From NCBI GenBank assembly GCA_948099385.1, contig CANUEZ040000105.1, forward strand, positions 62,001 to 126,000: a DNA stretch of 64,000 bases, written 5' to 3'. A program made the position numbers and the translations under genes. Below are positions 1 through 12,545 of the stretch, in pieces. Within the stretch, counting starts at the first letter, position 1, and every line of letters begins with the position of its first letter. The DNA is from Fasciola hepatica. Its lineage: Eukaryota; Platyhelminthes; Trematoda; Plagiorchiida; Fasciolidae. The notes under the pieces are model-generated. The model was given only the letters and a program-made list of their open reading frames with translations. It did not search any database and was not told the origin of the DNA.

Positions 1-3000
1 AATATTTCTTCTTTTACATCCAAGATGAGATGTGAATGGGAGGAAACTTGCTTGGTATGTGAGGATGACTTTACAAACAGAAGGATGGAATAATTTACAT
101 CTACTATGTTATCTGCAATTTGGACTCAAATGTAGACAAGGCGTGTTTGGATTACGAGATGCGAAAAATGGGACGATGCAATTCACAACTGGATGAAAAC
201 AGACGAGATGAAGCCGGTAAACTTTATTCATGAGAAACGTAAATTTCATTATTTTACACTTGGAATTCGAATCCGTTTTGTACTGAATCCAGTTTGAATG
301 GATTTCATTGATTTTCACGAGATCTACGTAACGCGTGATCATTGTGGTTCGAAAGTTAAGATTTGACTCAAAAGCAACCAGTCGTTTTACGTGGCAGATA
401 ACGGGAACCAGAAAGAAACACGAAGTTAATACTCGTCATCATCCTTTTTTGACTATCTGTATATTTTATCCAGTTGGTGAGACGGGACGTAAATAAGGCT
501 GTGATTCGTTCTAATGTGGAGCATTGGATTTGCTCTTGCCTTATTTTCAGCTTGTACGGCTAATTGTTCATAGTGTCTCCAATTATGCGACATTTATTTT
601 CAAATTTTTCCCTTGAATATTGGTCATTCACATATCAAACAATACTGAACATTCAAATTTCAATAAAAGTGTCCGATGAATCATCCGTTACGTGATAAGT
701 CGAACAGGATGGATTCGGTTGGGCTAAATATTTGATGACAAATCCAATATGCAATTTCAGAATTTGCTTCATTTCAGCTTGAAAGTGGACAGGATGCCAA
801 ACGAGTATCCTTACTTTATGTACAAAAGTCACGGAAGCATAATATTCTTATGAAATCCTGACTGTTGGTCTTTGACGTCTGATTGTAGGTCATTACAAGA
901 CATTCCAGAATCCCTCACAGAAGTGAACAAATTTCGTTGTTGACTGTTCGCAATCAAAATTTAGAGGATGGAAGTGAACTGTTATGATAAAAACACTTGA
1001 AATGCCGTTGAAAGAAATACTTGAGCAAACTCCATTAAACCAACCAGTCGATCACCCACTGGAGGTTCCTTATGGTGGCTCCGCATTATTCATTTGAGAC
1101 ACACATTGGTGAGCTACACAGCGACATACACCTATCATACCTTAAGCAACGTGACTTGAAGTAATTTGATCTTCATTAACTTCAATTTTATAACATGGAA
1201 AATGCAAGCTGTGGTTTTGCATCGCTACTGGTCATGAAATCTTATGTCCGTCCTATCATTCATGCAAAATGAAAAATAATTCGTGGGAAAAGTTTGTGTT
1301 GGAACATGATAATCATAAGTTGATTGTCTAAGAATTAATCTTATGACTGGAACAAAATAGGTTATTTTAAAATTAATGGATTCGTTGCCCGATGGTTGGC
1401 CAGACAGTTGCATGACATGAAACAACAATGAAAAAAGGGAAAGCTGTAATCGGCATTCCGATTTTTACGATTGGAATATCTTATACTGGATTCGTTCATG
1501 ACAATTGCAGCTCTCCGAGACGACACGCGAAACGCGCTGAATGCATCGTGTTTGCCATGTTATTCCTTCCCGAAATAGATGAATCGTTCATTACCACGGG
1601 AACAACCGAAAAATTCAAAACTGTCATGAAAACGGCAATTGGTTTTTATGCGCTGAGACTACGATTTTTAATGTGACTAAAAAATAACAGAGAATAATTG
1701 ATGTTTCGAGATGAACTTTTAGATTGATTTGTGACATTTGTGCTGCCGATTGTTCTGGTTGATCGGCGTGCTATGAAACAATGCAGTTTATTATGACAAA
1801 ACTCGGAATCCAAGGAAATGTAGTTCTGACAAAGCTTTCATTTATTTCTGATGTTTTTATACAATTATCCCCAGATGGTAAGTGTGGTGGAACTCATTCA
1901 GACTGATCTAAAAAAATAGGTGAAAGCATCTGTTCGTAGTTAGTTTTTCCCTGATCAAACATATCTTCCCGGTCACAAATTAGTATTTTTTGGTGGACGT
2001 TATTGAAAAAAAGTGGAATCACTAGAAACGTTTCGGTTGTCTGTCACTTTGCCTTTTGTCGACAATATTGTTAGTTTCATTGATGCGATCCTAAAAATAA
2101 CAGCATCAAAAAGGTAAACAACCGCAACAGCACCTGGAGGTCTAATCAGAGATAACGGCTGATTTTGGTCTTTTCCAACCACTCATGTGCGGCTCTAGGA
2201 ACATTATTATAAATATCAATTTCCGCGTGTACTTAAACACCATGGATTTGCTTGTTACCATGTGCAAATCAATGTGTTACGTTGCCTAGTTTCACATCGA
2301 TTGTTACAACTGAAGTTTTCGTAATGCTACATTTTTTTGTACTTGAATTAAACAGTTCAGACGTATCCAGAAAACAATACGACATATTTCTGCAGTGGGA
2401 CTGGATCCAAACTATAAATTTCGTTTCCGTTTATTCTGCTAGCGTATTCTCATTGCTTCTCATGATTTATTCTACCACGTTCGTCAATGGTACTCGTCGT
2501 TTCCAGTCCGAATCAAAAAACTAAAAGTTCCCTTGTCACTCGTCAACGCACATGAGAAAACGAAATATTCCTAAGCACCTGTTTTGCATAAGTGGTCCTA
2601 TGAAACCGTCAGATTATTGACGAAAGAATATGAATTAAAAAAGTTGGTCATCAAGAGAAGGGCATGGATTGGCCCAGGAGTGGATTTCTTATAGCACAAA
2701 GAGCATTTAACCCGGAATAAATACCAACACCATCTCGAATTCGAATGGAGAGATAACAGTCAAACCATCGTAAAAACGTTTCGATCTGTTCACTGTCGGG
2801 GGTTGGCTTTCCGGCATCAGGCTCATCGGTGAATACCTTGTTAGATGTCAAATGCTAGTCGTAATAAGAGTTCGTACTTCTTTGTATTTAGTTACTTACG
2901 ATGGTGAGAATGTACATCGTGAAACCTCAGACTTTGCTGATAAGTTTTCTTTGCTTCTCATGTATCATTTGGTTTAAACTCGAGCTTTAAGGAGCCCATT

Positions 3001-4792
3001 ACAGAAACAGTTCACGTATTTATTCATAACTTTTATTTAAAGGTTCACATTTCCACTCTTATATAATATTTCTGAGTATTTCATTTGTGGTGCCAGGCGT
3101 AGAATCGAACTTTCAGCATTAGCGTTTCTGTCACTGCAATTCACACGTCAACGCCATTACCAGGTCTAGTGCCCAGTTCCTCCGTTCACGTTGGCACGTG
3201 ATCTCATTTGTCCTAAAGACTTAGCTTATTTGTACTTATTTATTAATAACTCTAGTATTGCAACTAAAGTCTACTTAACGCCTTTGTAAATGATTCATTT
3301 ATTCGTGATGGAAAAGTGTGATTCATTGATTGTACGGTAACCGGACTGCATCACAGTTTTATTCGGCTGGATGCTGAGTGGACCGTTTTCATTTTTTGCA
3401 CTGTCCCGATTTTCAAAATGTTAGTGCCCATTGTTTCTGGTTTCTCAACTGGCTGTTAGTCTTTTTCTAGCTGTATATCTCTACTTATTACCAATAAAGC
3501 CAGTGATGCTGTCTGTCTTCGATAACACCCACATTGACAGGAATTACGGGCTGGTGCACTCCTACATGATTCTATTTGACTACCCACCACGAAACTAATT
3601 TACCACTTCTGACACGGCTCTTCAAGGAATCTCACTTTCCTACCAGTATAAACAACTAGTCAATGATAAATAATGAATAGAATGTAAAAGACTATTCAAT
3701 CATGCCTCATGTGAACGAATAAAACACGAATAAGTCATGTCATTGTCAACTCACTTACGTCCGGTGTTGGGATCAATATTTTGGGCACAGCTTTGATCAC
3801 TCTCATAATGAGTTCACTGAACTCTTTCATACACATCGAGCAGTCATCTTCCTCCTTGACCTTAGTGACCTTGTGAATGGCTTTTAACTGAATCATCCAC
3901 TAATTTGTGCAACTTGCTTCTGGTCGCATATGCAAGTTCGGATAAGTAATCCTTGCAGACACACCTCAACCTATCGTGCAGTGAACTATCCAAGTGTGAT
4001 TCCCTGTCTTGTGTACGTTCCTTTTTTTGGTACATATCCTTTTAACATAATTTTATAAATCTCTAACATTTCAAATCAACCCTGAGTACTTACAACCCGG
4101 GCTTGAAGGTCAGCTGAATTTCTGATATATAACGGTACTTCCTCTAATTCCCTCCTGTCCAAGAGTCACAAGGTGTAAATCATTTCTGTCCAAAATGCAC
4201 ACGTCTATTCTCGCAAACGTTCGACGGATTACAAATCAAGTACAGATGCAATGACAACTAGTTCAACCACTCATAAACGACGAGGAAATATCGGCACTAA
4301 AGAGGGATGACAAGGTTTATTGAAATGATACAGCTCGTCAACCCCACTCAAATTTTAGAGTGGTATTCGACTCAAAATGAGGTAAAGTGGCTACTGTTTC
4401 ACTATTCAAAAAAAGAGTATTGAAAGTATGTGTATACAGTTGAAGGAAAAAAATAGTGCTTGAGCAAGCAGACAAACAATAAACAATCCTGCTTCACTGA
4501 ATAACATGAAAACTAAACAGGACTAAATATTTCTTATTTGTTGTATTTGAATTAATTTTGATTGGCTCATTCACAAAGACAAACCAAGTCATCTCCAAGT
4601 CGTTATAAGAAATCTATCCTGGAAGGAAGATGTTGAAATTATTGTTCAATTTATGGGAGGCCTATCCTTGACCGGCCTGTTTTGGACTAACAAAGCTCAT
4701 GTGAATTCAGCCGTTAGGATTACCAATTTATGACGCCGAATTTAAGTCATCCCGGCGGTAGATGGTTACTAAGGTACGAACGAGCATAGCAG
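1..4792. other. Non-coding or unrecognised DNA
   Basis: I find no convincing exon or transposon protein in this stretch. Open frames are short (60-90 codons), occur on both strands, and are not bounded by good splice sites or similar to anything I recognise. A tRNA-like short repeat inside it, on the minus strand near 3100-3180, is listed separately. The rest could be intron or decayed repeat. Confidence 0.4.
3098..3180 (-). repeat. tRNA-like (possible SINE) fragment
   Basis: On the minus strand a pol III B-box-like word (AGTTCGATTCT) is followed by TACGCCTGGCACCA, which looks like a tRNA acceptor end with CCA. About 45 bases upstream is GGCGTTGACG, and a similar word precedes the B box of the fragment at 44370-44480. 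A shared layout suggests a tRNA-derived SINE family rather than a working tRNA; I could not fold a clean cloverleaf. A decayed tRNA pseudogene is the alternative. Confidence 0.3.
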
Positions 4793-5107
4793 TTAATTAC
4801 CATGCTCCCACTGAGATTTCGCAAATAAATATGAATATTTAGAACAGACAAAATGATTTAAAGTCTCAACTCCGGGATTTATCCCTAAACCACAAATGTA
4901 CATGGAATGGGAACCAGCATTGACGAGGTATAAGCTAGTGGTGAATGAGTGGAAACCAACTGAGTGTAATTTACCGGGTCTGTAAAAGGTTGGATTTGCA
5001 CTGACATTAGATAAAAACCTAGTTTGTAAATGCTTGTTGAATGGAAAATCCAAACTCCTTCTTTTGCATCCAGAAATGTTCAGTGCCTTTATTCTGCAGA
5101 CGTATTC
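4793..5107 (-). CDS. Weak exon candidate, unknown protein
   Basis: A minus-strand open stretch runs from a possible splice acceptor (GAGGCAG just above 5107) to a stop at 4793. A possible donor (CCG|GTAAAT) at 4975/4974 would make a 133-base exon that starts in phase 0 and ends in phase 1. The peptide begins EYVCRIKALNISGC and has no domain I recognise. No partner exon with matching phase was found nearby, so this may be a chance open frame. Confidence 0.18.
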   Translation of the reverse strand, partial: EYVCRIKALNISGCKRRSLDFPFNKHLQTRFLSNVSANPTFYRPGKLHSVGFHSFTTSLYLVNAGSHSMYICGLGINPGVETLNHFVCSKYSYLFAKSQWEHGN

Positions 5108-5214
5108 CTGCCTCGATATGAAGTTGTTTATGCGTGGTTGTATGCCGTTGCGATAACTACGAACTATCGTAATTTGCGATGTGTAGATCATACAATGTGA
5201 AAAAATCACCTTCA

Positions 5215-5290
5215 GTGTTTTCCACTTGTTCTAATGGTAAAATCAAGTCACGCATGTACAAGGGTTGTGTGTTCAAAATGCGCGCTCAAG
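5215..5290 (+). repeat. tRNA-like (possible SINE) fragment
   Basis: The plus strand has an A-box-like TTGTTCTAATGGTAAA, followed about 30 bases later by the B-box-like GTGTGTTCAAAATGC. This order and spacing match the head of a tRNA-derived SINE. The B box is degraded (AAAT where CGAAT is expected), so it is probably dead. Confidence 0.3.
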
Positions 5291-5299
5291 AAGCAAAGG

Positions 5300-7194
5300 A
5301 AATGGAACAAATTGCGTCTAGAGAAGCGATAGCTGTCAAACAATATCAGATTGGTCGAAACGAATCACACGTAATTGGTGTATTGGGACATTGTAGAGTG
5401 TGGTGCTGGCAAGTATCGACTGCGCTCGAGTTATGTGGATGAGAAGGGCATAAATCATTAGAAGTTATCCACTGTGCATGAATGTTTCACAAAATCGTAT
5501 TACACAACATCCAAGTCTAATTAAAACTAAATTTGGAAACCACACACTCGAGTTGCGTTTGAATAGACACAACGTATGACGAGGATCCAACAACGACCAC
5601 ATACTGCTTCAGAAAACATAGTTTACATCGGGGACGGAAATCGATATTCCGGGTTTCTTGTGACCCGGAGAATGATAAGTCAATATTCTCGATGGTCTAC
5701 ACAGAGCCTACTACGTTTTTCTGCCATTAGCCATCATTTCGTCTTGATAGTGAGACAAAGATTGTGTTTATAATCTATCCATGAAAAATGTGTGACACAA
5801 TACCCAGAGCCCACTATAAAGCTCTCGAGTAATATGTTGTCGAATTCAAACACTTCACGGTATACTGTCACCAAACATGTGTTACCTAGTACAAATAAAT
5901 ATGAGGAGCTGAGTCCGTGTATCTTTCACTTCTTGTGAGGGTTTTGCCGTGGTGCTTACTGCACAGAATAAAGTGAAATCAGTTCGAAGTTGAAGCAGAA
6001 CTGATAAAAGTATTGAATGACACAAAATCAATTCGGGTCAAAATTGCCGTTTTTGTGTTAACCAAGGTTTTCAGATAGCTTAATCCACTACGGAAGAAAG
6101 CAGAACCGTTGTTTTCAAGATGTTTCCAGTGGGAATTCCATTGGCTTGTAGCATACACCACAATTTCGTGCTTTCGGCGCTCGAGACTCTGATGTGCTCG
6201 AAACATGATACCGCGATAGCACGGCTTATTCATCAATGCCCGTTGTTACCATCCCTCGAAGTAAATAAAAACGGCCTGCGCATGCAGAATATAAGTAATT
6301 TAGCTGTCCGTTCCATCACAAGATACCAAATTTATATATTCCTCACGACAAGACAAACTATTACCTCACTATGGCCTGGTTAACAAACCACTTATTGTTT
6401 TTCGGAAAACTTGGCCTGACCAAATTCATCACCTTCGCTGATATACGTTGTTTGGCTTCCAATACCTGTGAGATTGCGAGTTTCTATTTTATTTCGTAGA
6501 TGAAAGTGTTTTTGTTTTCAAAATAGGTACCTCTTTCCTCGTTTCATTTTTTTCTTGAAATCATGTGGAATAGCAGCATCAAATGATACATGACTACAAT
6601 CGTGATGGTCCCATTCTTTCCCCTTCGGTAACAAGCAGAGTTATTTATTTGGCAGTAGTTGTTCGCCTGTAAATACCATGAAAAAACAACGTCTCGATTC
6701 TGGTCGCTGCCGATATTCATTTTTGATCAGTACTTTAACTTCACAAATAACCTAATTCTCACTTGTCCTTTTCCATAACTGTCCAGATATATACACCCAA
6801 ATGCTTTATTGTGCAGATGAAGTGTTCGGCGAAGTTCGCTATGTTCAATATTCGATTTGGTTCGTGAAACCATGATTAGTAACAAGTGGTTGATCGAGTC
6901 TTCAAAATTTCTGAAAATACCTGATTGTAGTTCCAATGTGATAACAATTAGAACCATGTGGTTTTTGCAAGTGTTGTCGGCTGCATTCTATCCAGCTCAC
7001 ATATTTCTCGAAACACGCGTTCGTCGTATCATAAGAAATAGCCAGATTGATCATGGAAAGGCAGCGCCTTGTGGTTTGATCCTTCTAAAGAACTCTTGGG
7101 AGAAGACTATTTGCTTTCGGGCAATCAAAACTAATTCTTACGAAATACGTCTTCCCTAAAAGATATGTGCTGTTCACAAGCAAAACCCGGAGTA
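5300..7194. other. Non-coding or unrecognised DNA
   Basis: Only short overlapping open frames on both strands, at about 5980-6380 and 6730-7160. None has a recognisable domain, and I could not pair any with splice sites. I see no element ends or long repeats here. Confidence 0.35.
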
Positions 7195-8200
7195 TCATAT
7201 CTGACTTGCCCTTGTGCAGAGTGATTGGAGGTACCGTATGAATGCGTTCCACCCCGCTCACGTGCCAGTTCAATGGACACGACAATCATCCAGATAACGT
7301 TTTTTTGAGTTACCTGTCCAATGTAATTCATATACTTGTTCTTTGTTGATATCTTCATGTAACGGTAGTGGTCACTTGCAGGACCAGTTGACACGTGATG
7401 TCATTACTTTAGTTAATAATTCGTTCATGCTACATTTTGATCATTTCGGAGAAGATTGAAACGATTCCTCGGTGAGAGGTTCCAGCCTGGGGGAGAAACG
7501 TCCCAAGTTCGTGTGCATGAGCAATGCAGGCTTTTGAATTCCTATCACAATTTTTATCAGAATAACCAATGAATATGGGGCGATTCCACGATGTTACTGT
7601 TCATGTGCTATTGGAAGAGGTATTTTTGTGAAGGGAAGGAAAATGGTCAACAAGATATCAGTCAGGATTCTTCGGAAAGTACTGCGCACTGAATTTCATA
7701 ATTAAATTTCATAACATTGATTCCCTAGCGATACCCAAAGAACTCAATAGGATTTCATGAGTTCTTTTCTATTTATATTCAATTTCAATTTCAAACCTAA
7801 AAGTTGTATTTGAAATGTGTTATCACTGTCTGACAGTTTTCCTTTGTGTCGAAACAGAATCAGATGGCAAGTCCCGTGGACACATGGCTTGGTTGCTTGG
7901 AACATATTTGACAATGTTAGCAGAAAATTCAAGAAAATTATTCCCTTTTGTGGTTTACTTGCTCAAAGTTGTTGGTGCATGCGATGAATGGGATTATTTC
8001 TTCAGCTTGTATTGGGTATTGCTAAGTCGTACGAGTGCGTCACAATTCATTTGGTCGATCGGAATGAGTGCACTGAGAAACGAAATGTTCTATTATTAAG
8101 TAATTATTCAGGTAAAATGCAAACGCCATTCTTGTTTCAGAACAATCGGGCGACGTAACTTTGCCTTTTCGGGCAAAGTTTGGGTATTTTATCTGAGTGG
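7195..8200 (+). repeat. Repeat C, copy 1 (duplicated segment)
   Basis: This ~1 kb segment recurs, reverse-complemented, at 42488-43475. Matching landmarks include the tract around 7265-7395 (from CAGTTCAATGG to the CAGGACCAGTTGACACGTGA end) and the block at about 7850-8090. In this copy the plus strand is open for about 94 codons at 7815-8099, and the other strand carries stops where copy 2 stays open. Family unknown. It includes flanking sequence that would be intronic on the copy 2 reading, so a DNA-level duplication fits better than retroposition. Confidence 0.6.
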
Positions 8201-8396
8201 AAATTTGTTCGGTAATACGCTGTACAGTTTTGAATCTTTTCTCTCAAAACAATTTTTATCAGGGTCCTGTTTTGAAATATCAGTACACCTAATTTATTCG
8301 GCTTTCCTTTTGTGATTACTGTCTTTTTTCTGATGATCATGGTGGCATCATACCTAAATCACGGCTCAGTGTGATATATATCTACATATATTATTG

Positions 8397-8416
8397 ATAT
8401 ATATATATATATATAA
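8397..8416. repeat. (TA)n microsatellite
   Basis: About ten uninterrupted TA units, preceded by a looser TATA-rich stretch. Nothing else of note. Confidence 0.85.
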
Positions 8417-8804
8417 AATTCCCCATCGAGTCTGCTATTGTTCGTCACTGGGACAGAAGTTTTGAATTTCAACCTCAATTGAGACCTATATCTTCAATAT
8501 TGGATTAGTAAATTCCTCGTGGGAAAAACTAAAATGGAAGAAATAAATCAAGTTCAGCATTGCCTTACAGCTATGCTTTTATCCCTGGAGCACGATCCCA
8601 AATTGTCTCACCAGATTTTTTCTCAAAGCAACCAATTTCAATCCATCAAAGGGGGACAGTTAAGTATGAGCGGTGCGGGGATTGAAGCAAAGCAGTCCAA
8701 AGCACCAGAATTTATCATCGCTTTCCTAATATGGGTCAGGAAGCGCGCAAACCGTTATATGCCTCATACTGAAAATGCAGTCCTTCATCGAGAATCAGTC
8801 GTTG

Positions 8805-10326
8805 AAAGTATTGTTCGGGTTACAATCATAAACTCGGTTTGACACAGACAAAGAGAATTCCATTCCGAAAAGAATTATCAAGTGCTCACCCCTCGTTGAT
8901 GGTATAGCCGGTTGGTATTATTATTTTGTTTTACCCGAGGTATATCTCAGGTCTCGTAGCTGGAGGTGCGATGATGGGAGCAAATTCGACAATTTATCGT
9001 AAATGTTCTCAAATCCCAACATCAAGTTGGGTAAAATTACTTGGAAAAGAATAGTTACATTTTTAAATATACAGATCAGATAAGCCACATTTATTAAGCA
9101 TTGTAACAGGTCAGGATCTATTAGGAAAATGGAAAATATTCAGGAAGACATATCTAAGTTAACATTACTGATTACAAGGTGAGGAACAACAAGAAGTACG
9201 GAAGGCTCTATGCAGAATACTGCTACATCTGAAACAGAAAGATGTAGCAAAATCAGTCACATTTGAACAGAAACGTCCTGAGAAAACCATCATCACCAAA
9301 TTGCATGGACGGATGAAAATCGAAAAAGAGCAGTCTTCCTAAGACCTTTCTTCGGAAAATGCAATTCAACACAAAATGAGTTGGTTAAGTCGGTAAATAT
9401 TTTACTGGAATCACTAAGACATACAATTTTAAAGCTGGACAAATTTGAATTCACAATGTGCGTGAAGGGCAAGACCGTTACAGAATGGCGGGTGCTTTCG
9501 TCAGACATCAGTTTACTTTCAAAATCACCAACAGGTGGAGTCTTTCATTTCCACAATGACTATATTGCAATTATATCTAAAGCTGTTTCGTCTTTAGTGG
9601 GGGCGGTTGTTGAATAGCGTCATGATCAATTGCTTCCGTGGATTTTCGAGTAAAAAGGCGGGCCAGAGATGATCACCCTGTTATGTACGATGGATGTGTT
9701 GATTATTTTATGCTCGAGTCCAAATGCATTTGACGGAATGAGAGAAAAATTTTGATTTAAAAATCCAAGTTCGGTACCACATTCTACTTAGAGATATTGC
9801 CTCATACGTGATTACTCCTTTTATATCCATATTAATAGAGCGTTTGCCACACAGCAATCGGCGCATATGGTGGACGACTTATCTGTAGGGGCTAACTCCT
9901 ACGAGGGTATCGCCTCAAACGATCTACACAGCTTGACTACTATGTAATTAGGAGTAATGAGATATTCGATTCTAAAGTCACTCGAGAATTACCAGGTACA
10001 ATCAAAGATCCGAAATGAGTCAACCTGAATGAAATTAGTTTATTGCCTTTTTGAAATATTCTGAAGGCATTTTAGCTTGCCTTCAAATTCTCAAGGACAC
10101 CACAAGCACTAAACAATGAAGTAGTTTTCAGATGAATAATCAGACAAGTGTGAGCATAAATTCCTCCCTCCAGGACAAGCTCGTCAGGATCTCTCAAAAC
10201 AATTCTTGCACGGAGATTTTCTATTAAGATAAGGAGAAAGTCAAATGAACGGAATTATCTCGTACGGAATAAAATACTTCCTGCAAGAATGATATTGCAA
10301 TCGGGTTGGAACATGGATGGACCGGA
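8805..10326 (-). repeat. Repeat A, copy 1 (inverted)
   Basis: This block matches copy 3 (12546-14315) in reverse complement along most of its length, and its inner 430 bases match copy 2 (10530-11223) in reverse complement. Checked landmarks are the SDH-free tract at 8880-8960 against 14140-14230, 9640-9690 against 13440-13500, and 9900-10010 against 13110-13240. Open frames inside it (for example 9381-9617) are not kept open in copy 3, so I see no shared protein. Similarity to copy 2 looks higher than to copy 3. The family is not recognised, and I see no terminal repeats or target-site duplication. Confidence 0.7.
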
Positions 10327-10529
10327 TACCAGTGAATCGGATTTGCTTGTCCGTAGACAGTGCAATGGCCGTTTTGCAACGGTGAGGATTCTCTCATTGC
10401 AAATAGCATGCGAACTTCGCTTATCGGAGTTTTCTGCTAGTTCTGCTATTTAGTTAAATGGAATTGATCAAACTCGTCAAATTATCCTCGGATGACTCAT
10501 CATGGTTGGCAGGTGTCTGCTGACTAGTT

Positions 10530-11223
10530 TAATTCCAATCTATTCAAAACAAGTGCACTCTCCTCGGTGATGAATCCTTATAACGTCAGCTGTTCACAAT
10601 GATGGGATTTTGCCTTTCAGTACTAAAGCCAAAAGTTATGGATAAAGTAAGCTTTATGTAGTCGGATGGTAATCAGCAGAAGTTACGACTCGGTTAGTTA
10701 ATTATATGGAAGAAAATGATATCACAATTGATTCTCCGTCATCATATGTGCTTTTTCAAGGGCGGACATTCGGCGGATGCGTATCTGGAGAACACCGGTC
10801 CATCCATGTTCCAACCCGATTGCAATATCATTCCTGCAGGAAGTACTTTATTCCGTACGAGATAATTCCGTTCATTTGACTTTCTCCTTATCTGAATAGA
10901 AAATCTCCGTGCAAGAAATGTTTTGAGAGATCCGGACGAGCTTGTCTTGGAGGGCGGAATTTATGCTCACACTTGTCTGATTATTCACCTGAAAACTACT
11001 TCATTGTTTAGTGCTTGTGGTGTCCTTGAGAATTTGAAGGCAAGCTAAAATGCCTTCAGAATATTTCAAAAATGCAATAAACTAATTTCATTCGGGTTGA
11101 CCCATTTCGGCTCTTTGATTGTACCTGGTAATTCTTGAGTGACTTTAGAATCGAATATCTCATTACTCCCAATTACATAGTAGTCAAGCTGTGTAGATCG
11201 TTTGAGGCGATACCCTCGTAGGA
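10530..11223 (+). repeat. Repeat A, copy 2 (truncated)
   Basis: This is collinear with the first ~680 bases of copy 3, and stops abruptly at 11223 just after the shared word CCCTCGTAGGA. Its second half (10793-11223) is the near-perfect reverse complement of 9905-10326 in copy 1, giving a ~430 bp stem with a ~470 bp loop. A 57-codon frame starting MEENDITIDSP stays open here and, slightly altered, in copy 3 (12712-12897). That may be a faint trace of coding ancestry or chance. Confidence 0.65.
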
Positions 11224-11464
11224 CTGGAAGGATCAAAGGCGCTCTGCGAAATAAAAGAAGAAATCATATTACACAGCTGTATCCGGCTGGAAAAGTACCC
11301 AAACGAGAGATTGTTGTCAACCTTTTTTAGGCTAGATTCCATGAGTACTCAGAGTGACTTCCTTTCTCAGCACATTGAAATGCGTCCATTTATTCAACGG
11401 AACAGACCCACAACACCTAGGATTTACAATCAACCGATGAAAGAAATGAGTGGAAGATGCTTGT

Positions 11465-11782
11465 TTAATGCGGACTGAGTGTGATTAGTGTTTTGAATTT
11501 GCTTAGAGTCAAAACACTAATCTGAGGAGTAAATCTGTGCAGCACAATCACCTTGGAGCGACCTAGAACAAGGGGGTAGCCAAGAAGTTGGACGTCGTTT
11601 GGAGGTGCATTTTTCGCTAGAGTCACCTTCCATGATGTGAGTGTACGAAGAGACCATAATGTATATGAAAACTTTCGAGTAGGAAATACATAGAGTTTAA
11701 CCGGCGGAATGGCGAAAGTTGGGATACCTATTAGGATAAGGGTCAAACCGTGCTCCCCATATAACAACTGCGACGTCAACAA
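11465..11782 (-). CDS. Weak ORF between repeat copies
   Basis: This 105-codon open frame starts at an ATG and lies in the unique spacer between Repeat A copies 2 and 3. The N-terminal part is fairly hydrophobic (LTLILIGIPTFAIPP). No domain is recognised. An opposing plus-strand frame begins at 11782, back to back with it. Neither has supporting splice sites that I could pair, so both may be chance. Confidence 0.18.
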   Translation of the reverse strand: MLTSQLLYGEHGLTLILIGIPTFAIPPVKLYVFPTRKFSYTLWSLRTLTSWKVTLAKNAPPNDVQLLGYPLVLGRSKVIVLHRFTPQISVLTLSKFKTLITLSPH

Positions 11783-12545
11783 TGCTGATGAAACTGAGTG
11801 ACGTCAGAAATTTCACGTGGAACTTCTTAGGTTTTCACACAGACAAGTCTGATCATTTGAAGAACGTTTTTCAATTTTACCACGACTGGTTCAACCACAT
11901 GTGTGGGTGGATTTGGGTTTTCGATTCTTTTCGCTCCGTCAGTTCAAAGAATTTCCGGGATATTTCATCCTTATGACGGCTAGATTGCCCTTCTCAGTCA
12001 GCAGACGGCTCATCAAACGTTAGAAACCCGGAATTATAATGGATTTGTACCGTCTGTTGTCGACGTCAAACCCTTTGTCTACACGGTGAACAGACTTGGA
12101 AGTGTAGCTTGCCATTGTGTTGTTTTCCGCTGTTCATGATCGAGTTTCGGTAAATTGAACGCGTTGAAAAGGATTTCAAGTAGATACCCTGTATCTGGAT
12201 AGTCTGTCAGTCCAGTCTGCATGCAGAAGTGACGGTTTTTATTTTCAAAACATAGTTTTCAATCAACTGTTCTAATTACTCACATGTGACCTGCATAAAA
12301 AATAATTTGAGTATCCCATTTGTTCTTGATTTATTCATCTTTCAATAGTCGTGCTTTCCTTTTTCAATTCGTATGGCTCTATTCGTCAGTTACGGCATCT
12401 GATCTATCCAAATCGGGGTTCTGTATTACCGTTGTAACTTAGATTTCGATATTGCTCTTGTATCGCCGAGTAACTCCGAAAATGGTTATGAATGAAGTTG
12501 TGCAGTAAACCGTAAGACGATCAGTAAACTCTTACATAGGAAAGG

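Noticed and set aside
3098..3180. Functional tRNA gene ending in CCA
   Set aside because: The B box and CCA-like end are present, but I could not pair the acceptor or anticodon arms, and eukaryotic tRNA genes do not normally encode CCA.
7815..8340. Possible DDE transposase in Repeat C, from a GRRN-like peptide word
   Set aside because: Only a few residues resemble a Merlin-type motif. The rest does not follow, and the frame is not kept in copy 2.
9381..9617. 78-codon plus-strand frame in Repeat A copy 1
   Set aside because: The matching region of copy 3 is broken by stops and indels, so there is no sign of selection on this frame.
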